Origin: Sphingomonas lenta
GTDB taxonomy: Bacteria; Pseudomonadota; Alphaproteobacteria; Sphingomonadales; Sphingomonadaceae
Assembly (NCBI RefSeq): GCF_002288825.1
Contig: NZ_NSLI01000004.1
Coordinates: 184,501-248,500 of the forward strand
Reading direction: 5' to 3'
DNA: 64,000 bases
Shown here: piece after piece, positions 47,472-55,917 of the stretch
Layout: each line of letters begins with the position of its first letter
Numbering within the stretch: the stretch's first letter is position 1
The notes under the pieces: generated by a model
What the model saw: the letters and a program-made list of their open reading frames with translations, nothing else
What the model was told of the DNA's origin: nothing
Database searches by the model: none
Translations under genes and position numbers: made by a program

Positions 47472-48587
47472 CTAGACGATCGCGTGCGGCAGGAAGCGGG
47501 CGAGGTCGCGCGTGATCGGGCCGTCGTCCTCGCGCACCGACATGGCTACGGGCTCGTCGCCGACGATCCAGGAGCCGATCACGACATGGCCGCCGTCGAA
47601 CACGGGCAGCGGCGCCAGCTCCTGCACGATCCAGCCCTCCTCGCCGTAGCCGCCCTCCGGCCCCGACTGCTTGGCGGAGCCGTCGACCAAGTGGATGTCC
47701 CAACCCTCGCGCGAGAAGAGCGGCTTGCGCACGTACCGGCTCCCGATCGCGGCGGTCGCGGCCGTGTCATCGGCGAAGGCGGCGGGCAGCAGGTTGGGGT
47801 GGCCGCGGTGGCGCTCCCACAAGAGCGGCAACATGCCCTTGTTCGACAGCACCGCCTTCCAGGCGGGTTCCAGGAAGATCGTATCCGTAGCGCCCAAGTG
47901 CTCCGCATAGGGTTCGCGGAGCAGGTCCTCCCACGGATAGAGCTTAAACAGGGCCGCGATCAGCACGCCCGCCTCGTCGACGAACTTGCCGTCGGCATCG
48001 ACGCCGATGCGGTCGACGGGGACGAACTCCGGGTCGAGTCCCGCCTGGCGTGCTGCGTCCTCCAGGTAGCGGACGGTCTGCCGGTCCTCGACATGATCGG
48101 CGACGGACGCGAAGTGGACGAGGCTGCCGCGCGTGAACAGCCGCCCGAACCGCTCCACCAGCGCCTCGTGCAGGCGGTTATACTGGTCGGCGTCCTTCGG
48201 GAGCCGGCCCGCCGCCATCATGTCCTCCAGCCAGCGCCACTGGAACAGCGCCGTCTCGAAGATGCTGGTCGGCGTGTCGGCGTTGTACTCGAGCAGCTTT
48301 GCGGGACCCGCGCCGCCGCCGCCGTAGCTGAAGTCGAAGCGGCCGTAGAGCGACGGCGCTTGTCGCTCCCACGACCGCGCCACCACGTCGCGCATGTCCG
48401 CCGGGATGGCGAGCCGGTCCATCAGCGCCTCGGAACGGACGACCTCGTCGACGAGCGCGAGGCACATCTGGTGGAGCTCGCCGCTGGGCGCTTCGACGCC
48501 GTTCTCCACCTCGTCGAGGGTGAAGCGGTAATAGGCGCGTTCGTCCCAGTAGCGCTGGCCTTCCTGATGGTGGAAGGTGAAGCCCAT
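47472..48587 (-). CDS. Glutathionylspermidine synthase-like ATP-grasp ligase (YjfC type)
   Basis: ATP-grasp amide ligase of the glutathionylspermidine synthase C-terminal family, 371 residues from the first ATG. Features: DERAYYRFTLDEVENGVEAPSGELH, YGRFDFSYGGGGAGPAKLLEYNADTPTSIFE, LFKLYPWEDLLREPYAEHL, RYVRKPLFSREGWDIHLVDG (ATP-binding) and GSWIVGDEPVAMSVREDDGPITRDLARFLPH. Homology-like sequence (ERVAVAERPDWEETAQE) runs in frame upstream of this ATG to an ATC-ATA pair at 48644-48639, preceded by GGGAGGGG at ideal spacing. The true start may therefore be a rare ATA/ATC codon. Belongs to the PspA/DUF350 island; the substrate may be a peptide or polyamine. Confidence 0.87.
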   Translation of the reverse strand: MGFTFHHQEGQRYWDERAYYRFTLDEVENGVEAPSGELHQMCLALVDEVVRSEALMDRLAIPADMRDVVARSWERQAPSLYGRFDFSYGGGGAGPAKLLEYNADTPTSIFETALFQWRWLEDMMAAGRLPKDADQYNRLHEALVERFGRLFTRGSLVHFASVADHVEDRQTVRYLEDAARQAGLDPEFVPVDRIGVDADGKFVDEAGVLIAALFKLYPWEDLLREPYAEHLGATDTIFLEPAWKAVLSNKGMLPLLWERHRGHPNLLPAAFADDTAATAAIGSRYVRKPLFSREGWDIHLVDGSAKQSGPEGGYGEEGWIVQELAPLPVFDGGHVVIGSWIVGDEPVAMSVREDDGPITRDLARFLPHAIV

Positions 48588-48662
48588 CTCCTGGGCGGTC
48601 TCCTCCCAGTCGGGGCGCTCGGCGACGGCGACGCGTTCTATGATCTCACCCCTCCCTAGTTT

Positions 48663-48772
48663 CCGTCATCCCGGCCTTGAGCCGGGATCCATGCGCGGCG
48701 CCTCCGTCTACGGTGGCCGCTTGCGAACGGACGGACGCGCGTGGATGCCGGGTCAAGCCCGGCATGACGGGA
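48663..48772. repeat. Dispersed palindromic repeat, apparent empty copy
   Basis: CCGTCATCCCGGCCTTGAGC + CGGGATCCATGCGCG on the left and ACGCGCGTGGATGCCGGGTC + AAGCCCGGCATGACGGG on the right, about 110 bp in total. It sits between pspA-like and glutathionylspermidine synthase-like genes. It shares both halves with the repeat at 59104-59557, which has a GIY-YIG gene in the middle. Confidence 0.8.
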
Positions 48773-48794
48773 AGAGGGCAGGGAAGGGCGGAAC

Positions 48795-49562
48795 TCACTG
48801 CCGCGGCAGGCGTGCGGGATCGCCGCTCGTGGGCGTCGCGTCGCCCGAAGCACCCGGCAGCCGCAGCGGCTCGCCCCCGCTCGGCCCCGCGAGCCGCGCC
48901 AGGATGTCGTCCGCGCTGCTCGTGCCCGGCAACAGCCCCGCGTCGCGCAGCTTCGCGTCGAGGTCCGCGCCCGTGCGCATGTCCTCCAGCTCGGCCGCCG
49001 CGCGGAACTTCTCCTCGCGCACAAGCTGGCGCTCCTTGATGCGCTTGAGGCTGTCCGCGGCGGAGCCCAATGACGAGGCCTGCTGGCCGTAGCTCGACGC
49101 GACGGCGGCCTGGGCGCGCTGCACGCTCTCATTGGCGCGCACCACCTCGACCTCGCGGCGCAGCGCCTCGATCTTGCCGTCGCCCTGGGTGATGATGCCG
49201 CGGATGCGGTCCTCGGCGGCGCGCATCTCGGCGATCTGCGGCTGCTTGGTCGAGCCCTCCGCCTCGATCGTCGCGAGCCGCTCGGCGACCTGGCGGGCGA
49301 GATCCATGTCGCCGCGCTGCATCGCCGCGCGCGCCGACGCTTCATACTTGTCGCGCTGCGCCGCCAGGCTCTCCAGCTCCTTCTCCAGCATGCGGCGCTT
49401 GGCGGTCAGCCCGGCCAGGTCGTCGCGCGCCCTGGCCTGCGCGGTCCCGGCGTCGCGGATCTGCTGGTCGAGGATGGTCAGCGCGTTGGCGTCGGCGATC
49501 GACTGGCCGGCCTCGTGCGACTTGCCGCGGACCAGGGCGGATAACTGCTTCCACATCGACAT
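48795..49562 (-). CDS. PspA/IM30 family membrane-stress protein
   Basis: 255-residue coiled-coil protein of the PspA/IM30 (ESCRT-III-like) family: N-terminal amphipathic helix MSMWKQLSALVRGKSHEAGQ, long helices through LDQQIRDAGTAQARARDDLAGLTAKRRMLEKELESLAAQRDKYEASARAAMQRGDMDLARQVAERLATIEAE, and a disordered Pro/Gly tail. It corresponds to YjfJ in the E. coli yjfIJKLMC set and is expected to protect or remodel the inner membrane. It lies 12 bp after the DUF2170 gene. Confidence 0.9.
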   Translation of the reverse strand: MSMWKQLSALVRGKSHEAGQSIADANALTILDQQIRDAGTAQARARDDLAGLTAKRRMLEKELESLAAQRDKYEASARAAMQRGDMDLARQVAERLATIEAEGSTKQPQIAEMRAAEDRIRGIITQGDGKIEALRREVEVVRANESVQRAQAAVASSYGQQASSLGSAADSLKRIKERQLVREEKFRAAAELEDMRTGADLDAKLRDAGLLPGTSSADDILARLAGPSGGEPLRLPGASGDATPTSGDPARLPRQ

Positions 49563-49574
49563 GGGCTTCGTTCC

Positions 49575-50009
49575 TCAGGCGGCGAACTGGGTGCGGAGGT
49601 CGTCGGCGGCGTCCAGCGCGTTCTGCGCGAGGACGCGGAGCTCGAGCAGGATCTCGCGCAAGGGGCTCTCGGACGACAGCTCGCCGATCAGCTCGTAATA
49701 ATCGCGCCCGTCCACGTCGGTGATCGCGAAGTTGGACAGCGGCACGAGCTTCTGCGCCTTCAGGATGAAGCGGTTGAACTCGTCGGGGTTGGGCTGCTCG
49801 TCGACGGGCCAGAGCAGCGTCGACACGACGATCTGCTCGCCCGCGACCGACAGGAAGATGGAAAGGTCGCCGTAATTGCGCGCGATCACGCGCAGCACCG
49901 GCTCCGCCGCCTCGATCCGCACGACGCCGAACTCGTCGGCATAGCCCGCCTGGCTCAGGGTGCTCATCAGGCTGGAGATCGTCCAGGCGCGCGGTGCGTC
50001 GTCGGTCAT
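49575..50009 (-). CDS. DUF2170 family protein (YjfI-like)
   Basis: 144 residues; a small alpha/beta protein: WTISSLMSTLSQAGYADEFGVVRIEAAEPVLRVIARNYGDLSIFLSVAGEQIVVSTLLWPVDEQPNPDEFNRFILKAQKLVPLSNFAITDVDGRDYYELIGELSS. It matches the DUF2170/YjfI family that accompanies PspA homologues. ATG 50009 is preceded by GCAGGGGGAACGCA. It is the first gene of the minus-strand half of the island, divergent from the ion-channel gene. Confidence 0.88.
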   Translation of the reverse strand: MTDDAPRAWTISSLMSTLSQAGYADEFGVVRIEAAEPVLRVIARNYGDLSIFLSVAGEQIVVSTLLWPVDEQPNPDEFNRFILKAQKLVPLSNFAITDVDGRDYYELIGELSSESPLREILLELRVLAQNALDAADDLRTQFAA

Positions 50010-50080
50010 TGCGTTCCCCCTGCTATGCGCGGTAATCATAGGGACGCGGTTGGGCACGCGAAAGGGGGGTGGCGTGACGG

Positions 50081-51085
50081 ATGGGACGGTTCGGCCTCAG
50101 CGCGTTCCTCAGGCGCCTGTACCTCGCCGCCGCCGAGCTGCACTGGGGCGTCATGCTCGCGTTGCTGCTGGCGCACATGGGCACCAGCTGGCTCGCTCTG
50201 CAGTGGGCGGGCGAGGCGGACCTCAGGCCGCCGGTCGACTTCGCCTACTGGTACCTCACCACCGCGACCACGATCGGTTACGGGGATCTCAGCCCCAGGT
50301 CGGACTGGGGCCGGATGATCGCGGCCTTGTTCGCGATGCCGGGGGCGGTGGCGCTGTTCACCGCGTCCTTGGCGCGCGCCTTCGCCGGGCTATCCGGGCG
50401 CTGGCGGCGGCGGCGCGAGGGCTTGGGGGACTATAGCGAAATGCGCGGGCTCGTCGTGCTCGTCGGCTACGACCGCGACAGGACGCCGCGCATGATCGCG
50501 GAGATCACCGCTGACGCCCGCGCCCAGGACATCGTGCTGGTCGCGACCGACGCGCTCGACGTGGACGACCCGACCTACCGTTACGTCCGTGCCTCGTCGC
50601 TGACCGCGCCGCCCGAGCTCCGGCGCGCCGGCGTCGCCGAGGCGGCGCGCGTCGTCGTCTACGCCGCGTCCGACGCCGAGACGCTCGCCGCGACGCTGGC
50701 GGTCACCGCGATCAACGAACGCGGCCATGTGGTCTGCTTCCTGCGCGATCCCGACACGGCGCGGCTCTTGAACGCGCACTGCCCGCAGGTCGAGGTGGTG
50801 CTGACGCCCACCGTCGAGCTCGTTGTCAAGGCGCTGAGCGATCCGGGGTCGAGCCGCCTCATCGCCCAGCTCGCGAGCCACACCGACGAGGGCGCGACGC
50901 TCTACGCGACCGAGGCGGCGTCGGGCGGGCGCTTCGACGAGGTGGCGCGCAGCATGCGCGAACGCGGCGCGGTGCTGGTGGCGACCTGCGCGGCGGGCGA
51001 CAACCAGCCCCGCTTCGACCTCGACGCCGGCGTCAGCCCCGGCGACCGGCTCTTCTACATCGCCAAGCGGAGGGTGGCGGCATGA
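50081..51085 (+). CDS. K+-channel-like protein with TrkA-N domains
   Basis: 334 residues: a two-helix pore module with the selectivity filter TTIGYGD (64-69 for TIGYGD) between ELHWGVMLALLLAHMGTSWLAL and MIAALFAMPGAVALFTASLA. It is followed by a Rossmann RCK/TrkA-N domain (LVVLVGYDRDRTPRMIAEITADARAQDIVLVATD) and a C-terminal regulatory part. A potassium-selective, ligand-gated channel is expected. It is the first gene of the plus-strand half of the PspA island, overlapping DUF2491 by 4 bp, so ion flux and membrane stress are linked here. Confidence 0.88.
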   Translation: MGRFGLSAFLRRLYLAAAELHWGVMLALLLAHMGTSWLALQWAGEADLRPPVDFAYWYLTTATTIGYGDLSPRSDWGRMIAALFAMPGAVALFTASLARAFAGLSGRWRRRREGLGDYSEMRGLVVLVGYDRDRTPRMIAEITADARAQDIVLVATDALDVDDPTYRYVRASSLTAPPELRRAGVAEAARVVVYAASDAETLAATLAVTAINERGHVVCFLRDPDTARLLNAHCPQVEVVLTPTVELVVKALSDPGSSRLIAQLASHTDEGATLYATEAASGGRFDEVARSMRERGAVLVATCAAGDNQPRFDLDAGVSPGDRLFYIAKRRVAA

Positions 51086-51717
51086 TCCTGGGTCGGCTGT
51101 TCGGGGGCGGGGAGACGCCGCGCGCGTCGTCGATCGCGGTGGTGCGCAACGTCACGGTCGGCCGCCAGGTCCGGCTCGACCCGCTCGCCTGGCGCGCGCT
51201 GGAGGGCACTCGATTCCAGCTCGACCGCGACACGCTGGAGATCACAGCGCAGGGGCTCATCAAGCTCGACGAGGGCGGCTACGTCCACCGCTTCTACACC
51301 GACGACGAGCTGATGCTCCAAGCCGTGTCGCAAAACCCCGACGGCTCGGACGCCGACGACTTCACGCTGTTCCAGCCTTGGACGAGCACCTATCCCGCGA
51401 ACCGCAGCGACCGCGAGCTGTTCCTGCAGCGCCTGTCGCAGCCGACATGGGACGAGGCCGGCCTCGCCCGCTTCGACCGCTACTGGTACGAGGGCGACGA
51501 CCGTCCGCAGCCGCCCGTGCAGCTGTGGGAGGCGGTCTATTACGAGCGCGACGCCGCGCCCGTGCGCCACATCCGGCAGAGCTGCATGCTCTACGCGCGG
51601 CAGCTTCCAGCGGGTGAGGAGCTGCTGCTGGCGCTGGCGATGGAGCCGGAGGGCGGCGACTACACGCACGAGATCATGATCGGCCTGGCCGTCGGCCCGG
51701 GCGAGTTCACGGCCTGA
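51082..51717 (+). CDS. DUF2491 family protein (YjfK-like)
   Basis: 211-residue soluble protein: VRNVTVGRQVRLDPLAWRALEGTRFQLDRDTLEITAQGLIKLDEGGYVHRFYTDDELMLQAVSQN, FTLFQPWTSTYPANRSDRELFLQRLSQPTWDEAGLARFDRYWY. This matches the YjfK family of the E. coli yjf operon, function unknown. ATG overlaps the channel gene's stop. Confidence 0.88.
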   Translation: MILGRLFGGGETPRASSIAVVRNVTVGRQVRLDPLAWRALEGTRFQLDRDTLEITAQGLIKLDEGGYVHRFYTDDELMLQAVSQNPDGSDADDFTLFQPWTSTYPANRSDRELFLQRLSQPTWDEAGLARFDRYWYEGDDRPQPPVQLWEAVYYERDAAPVRHIRQSCMLYARQLPAGEELLLALAMEPEGGDYTHEIMIGLAVGPGEFTA

Positions 51718-51727
51718 TGGGGGACCA

Positions 51728-52144
51728 ATGACCTTCGACACGCAAGCCTTCGCGACGGGTGCGGGGCACTTCGTCCTCGCCTTCGGCCTCTCGTGCCTGT
51801 TCCTGGCCATCTTCAAGCGGCTCTACCAATGGTCGACGCCGTACGACGAGGCGACGATGATCCGCGACGGCAACCCGGCCGCGGCGATCGCGCTGGGCGG
51901 CGCCATCATCGGCTTCGCGCTGCCGCTCGCGTCGGCACTGACGCAGACGGCGAACTGGCTCGAGTTCACCGCCTGGGCGGTGCTGGCGGGCGTGATCCAG
52001 ATCGTCGCGTCGCTCGTGGTGCGCCGCTTCATCGTGCGCGACATGGTGCAGCGGCTGGAGGCCGGCAACGTCGCGAGCGCGGCGTATCTCGCGGCGACGG
52101 CGGTGGGCGTAGGGCTGCTCAACGCCGCCAGCATGACCTATTGA
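51728..52144 (+). CDS. DUF350 membrane protein (YjfL-like)
   Basis: 138 residues with four transmembrane helices (HFVLAFGLSCLFLAIFKRLY, AAAIALGGAIIGFALPLASAL, FTAWAVLAGVIQIVASLVVRR, AAYLAATAVGVGLLNAAS). The TMIRDGNPAAAIALGGAIIGFALPLAS segment is the DUF350 signature. Small integral membrane protein, third gene of the plus-strand yjf-like set; it lies ten bases after the DUF2491 gene. Confidence 0.9.
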   Translation: MTFDTQAFATGAGHFVLAFGLSCLFLAIFKRLYQWSTPYDEATMIRDGNPAAAIALGGAIIGFALPLASALTQTANWLEFTAWAVLAGVIQIVASLVVRRFIVRDMVQRLEAGNVASAAYLAATAVGVGLLNAASMTY

Positions 52145-52153
52145 GACCGAACC

Positions 52154-52792
52154 ATGACCACGACCCTACCCCGCCGCCGCAAGCGCTCCGCCGCCGCCGG
52201 GCTGTCCGCGGTCGGCGCGATGGCGATGCTGGGCGGCTGCGAGAACGGCCCGACCGACGCCGAGCTCTCGCGCCAGCAGTTCGGCGAGCCGACCGAGGTC
52301 TCCGCCTTCCGCACCGTCTCCGAGTGCACGGCGTCGGGCGCGTTCAGCGCGGTCCAGTGCCAGGAGGCGCAGCAGGCGGCGCAGGCGCAGGACGCGCAGG
52401 TGGCGCCCCGCTTCGCCGACCAGAGCACGTGCGAAGAGCAGTTCGGCGAGGGCCAATGCTCCTACCGCTATGCGGGCGGCCAGAGCTTCTTCGTGCCGCT
52501 CCTGACGGGCTTTATGATCGGCCGGTTGCTCGACGGCGGCAGCCGCTACCGTTACCAGCCGCTCTACCGCAGCCGCTACGACGATCGCTACTACACCGGC
52601 GGCGGCGCCTTCCTCTACGGCGGCGGGAGCGGGCGGGGCTACCACCGCTACCAGGTCGGCAGCCGCGCGATCACCAACCCGGTGACCACGCAGCGCATCC
52701 AGACGCGCAGCTCGGTCGTATCGCGCGGCGGCTTCGGCGGCCGCGCCAGCGCGCGCGGCGGGGGATGGGGCGGCGGCAGCCGCGGCGGCTGA
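52154..52792 (+). CDS. DUF1190 lipoprotein-like protein (YjfM-like)
   Basis: 212 residues. N-terminal signal with a lipobox-like GGC (MAMLGGCENGPT), then ELSRQQFGEPTEVSAFRTVSECTASGAFSAVQCQEAQQAAQAQDAQVAPRFADQSTCEEQFGEGQC, the DUF1190 pattern with four conserved Cys. The C-terminal half is Tyr/Gly/Arg-rich (SRYRYQPLYRSRYDDRYYTG, GGFGGRASARGGGWGGG). The exported location and position at the end of the plus-strand set mirror YjfM of E. coli. Confidence 0.88.
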   Translation: MTTTLPRRRKRSAAAGLSAVGAMAMLGGCENGPTDAELSRQQFGEPTEVSAFRTVSECTASGAFSAVQCQEAQQAAQAQDAQVAPRFADQSTCEEQFGEGQCSYRYAGGQSFFVPLLTGFMIGRLLDGGSRYRYQPLYRSRYDDRYYTGGGAFLYGGGSGRGYHRYQVGSRAITNPVTTQRIQTRSSVVSRGGFGGRASARGGGWGGGSRGG

Positions 52793-52796
52793 GCCG

Positions 52797-53963
52797 GTGA
52801 CGTTCACCGCCACGATCCTGCTGCTCGGCTCGGGCGAGCTGGGCCGCGAGTTCGCCATCTCCGCCAAGCGGCTCGGCGCCTATGTGGTCGCCTGCGACAG
52901 CTACGGCCACGCGCCCGCGATGCAGGTGGCCGACGAGGCGGAGGTGTTCCCCATGCTCGACGGCGACGCGCTGCGCAGCGTCATCGAGCGCCGCCGCCCC
53001 GATTACGTCGTGCCGGAGGTGGAGGCGATCCGGACCGAGGTGCTGGCGGAGGTGGAGGCGCGGGGTGTGACCGTGGTCCCGTCCGCCCGCGCGACGATGC
53101 TCACGATGAATCGCGACGGCATCCGCGACATCGCCGCGCGCGAGCTGGGGCTGACGACGTCGCGCTACGCTTACGCCGAGAGCCTGGACGAGGTGCACGC
53201 CGCGGCCGAGCATGTCGGCGTGCCCTGTGTGGTCAAGCCCGTCATGTCCTCCTCGGGCAAGGGGCAGAGCACCGTGCACGACGCGGGCGAGCTCGAGCGC
53301 GCCTGGGACTACGCCGTCGCGAACATGCGCGGCGACCGGCGGCGCGTCATCGTCGAGGCGTTCGTCGCCTTCGACTACGAGATCACGCTGCTGACGGTGC
53401 GCGGGCGCGACGGCGTCAGCTTTTGCCCGCCGATCGGCCACCGGCAGGAGCGCGGCGACTATCGCGAGTCGTGGCAGCCCGCCGCCATGTCGGACGCGGC
53501 GCTCGCCCGCGCGCAGGACATGGCGCGTGCGGTCATCGAAAACTTAAGCGGCTACGGCCTGTTCGGCGTCGAGTTCTTCGTGCGGGGCGACGAGGTGATC
53601 TTCTCCGAACTCTCGCCCCGCCCGCACGACACCGGCATGGTGACGCTCCTCTCGCAGAACTGGAGCGAGTTCGACCTCCACGCCCGCGCCGTCATGGGCC
53701 TGCCCGTGCCCGAGGTGCGCCTTCGCGGACCGGCCGCCTCCGCCGTAATCCTCGCCGACCGCGACGCGGAGCGGTTCCGCTTCGAGGGGCTGACGGACGC
53801 GCTCGCCACGCCCGGCGAGGTAGATATTCGCCTGTTCGGCAAGCCGACGACCCGGCCGTACCGCCGCATGGGCGTGGCGCTCGCGTTGGGGAGCGACACG
53901 GACGACGCACGCGCCCGCGCGGTGGAGGCGGCGGGCCGGGTCAGGATCGCCTACGACCGATGA
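52797..53963 (+). CDS. purT: Formate-dependent phosphoribosylglycinamide formyltransferase
   Basis: ATP-grasp enzyme of purine synthesis that makes formyl-GAR from GAR, formate and ATP; 388 residues, normal length. ILLLGSGELGREFAISAKRLG (N-terminal domain), PCVVKPVMSSSGKGQSTV (ATP-binding loop), FCPPIGHRQERGDYRESWQP, FGVEFFVRGDEVIFSELSPRPHDTGMVTL (metal-binding Glu pair and formate/phosphate region), RMGVALAL at the end. Start GTG 52797, four bases after the DUF1190 stop. Convergent 23-bp overlap with the phosphoesterase gene. Confidence 0.95.
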   Translation: MTFTATILLLGSGELGREFAISAKRLGAYVVACDSYGHAPAMQVADEAEVFPMLDGDALRSVIERRRPDYVVPEVEAIRTEVLAEVEARGVTVVPSARATMLTMNRDGIRDIAARELGLTTSRYAYAESLDEVHAAAEHVGVPCVVKPVMSSSGKGQSTVHDAGELERAWDYAVANMRGDRRRVIVEAFVAFDYEITLLTVRGRDGVSFCPPIGHRQERGDYRESWQPAAMSDAALARAQDMARAVIENLSGYGLFGVEFFVRGDEVIFSELSPRPHDTGMVTLLSQNWSEFDLHARAVMGLPVPEVRLRGPAASAVILADRDAERFRFEGLTDALATPGEVDIRLFGKPTTRPYRRMGVALALGSDTDDARARAVEAAGRVRIAYDR

Positions 53964-54435
53964 GGTCGGCGAGCGTGACCGGACGGTAGTCCCGCGCGTC
54001 GACGCCGACATCATACTGACGCGTCATCGGCCTTAGCCGCCCGTGGCTGTGCCCGTGCAGGTTCACCGCGCCGCGCCCCTGCCGGTTCCAGCTGCGGAAC
54101 GGGTAGTGGCAGAGGACCAGCTGAACGCCGTCCAACTCCAGCTCGGCATAATCCCGCACGCTCGCCCAGCCCGCTGCGTCGCATGTACCCGGCGGGTCGT
54201 TGTTGCCGCGGATCAGGTGCTTCGTCCCGTTCAGCCGCTCCAGCAGCCCCGCGACATCGCCCGCCCGCCGCGCCACGTCGCCCAGGTGCCAGACCTCGTC
54301 CTCCCGGCCGACCGCCGCGTTCCAGTTCGCGACCAGCGCCGCGTCCATCTCCGCCGTCGACCCGAAGGGCCGCCGGCCGATGTTGAGCGTCCGGTGGTCG
54401 CCCCAGTGCGTGTCGGAGGTGAAGAATACCGCCAT
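53941..54435 (-). CDS. Metallophosphoesterase (calcineurin-like)
   Basis: 164-residue two-metal phosphoesterase: FFTSDTHWGDHRTLN (DxH), EVWHLGDVARR (GDxx), LIRGNNDPPGT (GNxD), VLCHYPFRSW and NLHGHSHGRL (GHxH), so all metal-ligand motifs are present. The small single-domain type is seen in phage and bacterial genomes; the substrate is unknown. ATG 54435 chosen as the first residue of the conserved domain. Convergent with purT. Confidence 0.88.
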   Translation of the reverse strand: MAVFFTSDTHWGDHRTLNIGRRPFGSTAEMDAALVANWNAAVGREDEVWHLGDVARRAGDVAGLLERLNGTKHLIRGNNDPPGTCDAAGWASVRDYAELELDGVQLVLCHYPFRSWNRQGRGAVNLHGHSHGRLRPMTRQYDVGVDARDYRPVTLADLIGRRRS

Positions 54436-54504
54436 GCAAGACGGAACGCCCGCGGGCGCGGCGGGTTCGTGGGGCCGTGCAGGCTTGAAACAGGAACGAT
54501 CGAC

Positions 54505-54783
54505 ATGCCCGACGGGAACGACGCGCAGGAACAGCAGCTCGAGCGCCGCTACAAGATCCGCCAGGTCACCGATTACCAGGCCAGCTGGACGGAGCGGGGC
54601 AGGGGCGAGCCGGGCAAGTTCACCATCCAGCTCATCCTCGACAAGGGCGTGGACGAGTACATCATCGAGGCGAACTCGGACGACGTGGACGTGATCCTGA
54701 AGCTCTTGAAGCGCGCGGACCACGCGATGTTCGACATGGAACGCAAGGTGCTGATGTTCGAGAACCTCGATATCGGCGACTAG
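54505..54783 (+). CDS. Small conserved-looking protein of unknown function (92 aa)
   Basis: Acidic 92-residue protein: EQQLERRYKIRQVTDYQASWTERGRGEPGKFTIQLILDKGVDEYIIEANSDDVDVILKLLKRADHAMFDMERKVLMFENLDIGD. It looks like a compact alpha/beta domain with no membrane segment; I do not recognise the family. Its end overlaps the end of the convergent spore photoproduct lyase-like gene by 4 bp. Good coding character and AACAGGAACGATCG upstream support it as real. Confidence 0.75.
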   Translation: MPDGNDAQEQQLERRYKIRQVTDYQASWTERGRGEPGKFTIQLILDKGVDEYIIEANSDDVDVILKLLKRADHAMFDMERKVLMFENLDIGD

Positions 54784-55874
54784 AACGCGTACCTGACCTC
54801 GCAATACGGCATCACCTCGGCCAGGATCTGCTGGAACCGTTCCAAGTAGCGCCGCTTGTCGGCGACCTTGTAGCGCAGGTTCCACTGGCCCGATTCCGAC
54901 CGCTTCCACTGCTGTAGGTCGGGCCGCCACAGCAGGTCCTCGGCCTTGGGGTGCCAGCCGAGATTGACCTCGTGCAGGTTGGCGTTGTGCGTGAGGAAGA
55001 TAATCTCGCACCGCATCTGCTCGCGCGCTTGGCGTGAGAGCCGCGCGTCGACCTCCTCGAACAGCGCGCGCCAGTCGGCTTCCCAGCCGTCATAGACGAT
55101 GACGGGCGAGAAATTCAGGTGCACTTCGTACCCCGCCCGCACGAAGTCGTCGATCGCGGCGATCCGGTCGGCGATGGGCGAGGTGCGCACGTCTACCACG
55201 CGCGCGACGTGCGCCGGCATGAGCGAGAAGCGCACGCGCGTGCGCTCCTGCGGGTCGTAGCCCAGCAGGTCGCGGTTCACGTACTTGGTCGCGAACGAGC
55301 CCTTGGCGTTGGGCAGGTCGCGGAAGGTCGCCACCATGTCGCGGACGTTGTCGGACACGAGCGCGTCGACCGACAGGTCGCCGTTCTCGCCCAGATCGTA
55401 CACCCAGGCCGCCGGGTCGATCTGGTCGGGCGCCGTCTTCGGCCCCTGCTTGGTCGCGTGGCGCGCGATCGCCCGGCAGATCTGCTCGATGTTGACGAAC
55501 ACGCTGATCGGGTTCGCGAAGCCCTTGCGCCGCGGCACGTAGCAGTAGGCGCACGCCATCGCGCAGCCGTTCGACGTGGAGGGCGCGATGAAGTCGGCCG
55601 ACCGCCCATTGGGGCGCATCGCGAGCCCCTTCTTCACGCCCAGCACGAGCACCGTGCGCTTGATCTTCACCCAGTCGTCGACATTACCCTCGTTGCCGTA
55701 GAGCGTCGGGATGTTCCAATGCGAGGGCACGTGGATGCGCTCGGCGTCCGGGTAGCGCGCCAGCACCTCGCGGCCGCGCGCATACTCCTCGACCGCGGGC
55801 TCCGTGTAGATGCGCGAGACTTCGAGCAGGCGCAGGATCGGACTGGGCGCGGGGCGGTCGAGCAGGTCTTCCAT
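54780..55874 (-). CDS. Spore photoproduct lyase-like radical SAM protein
   Basis: 364-residue radical SAM enzyme with the CxxxCxxC cluster motif in SNGCAMACAYCYVPRRKGFA (Cys104, 108, 111). Other family segments: EVLARYPDAERIHVPSHWNIPTLYG, GENGDLSVDALVSDNVRDMVATF, FATKYVNRDLLGYDP, RVRFSLMPAHVARVVDVRTSPIADRIAAIDDFVRAGYEVHLNFSPVIVYDGWEADW. In Bacillus SplB repairs UV-induced spore photoproduct. This lineage does not sporulate, so the role may be another DNA repair or an unrelated substrate. The SplB substrate-site Cys near the C-terminus is not evident in the visible sequence. Confidence 0.88.
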   Translation of the reverse strand: MEDLLDRPAPSPILRLLEVSRIYTEPAVEEYARGREVLARYPDAERIHVPSHWNIPTLYGNEGNVDDWVKIKRTVLVLGVKKGLAMRPNGRSADFIAPSTSNGCAMACAYCYVPRRKGFANPISVFVNIEQICRAIARHATKQGPKTAPDQIDPAAWVYDLGENGDLSVDALVSDNVRDMVATFRDLPNAKGSFATKYVNRDLLGYDPQERTRVRFSLMPAHVARVVDVRTSPIADRIAAIDDFVRAGYEVHLNFSPVIVYDGWEADWRALFEEVDARLSRQAREQMRCEIIFLTHNANLHEVNLGWHPKAEDLLWRPDLQQWKRSESGQWNLRYKVADKRRYLERFQQILAEVMPYCEVRYAF

Positions 55875-55917
55875 GACGGGGTGAACCGGCGGGACGCGAT
55901 TTGGTTACGCGCGCCCG

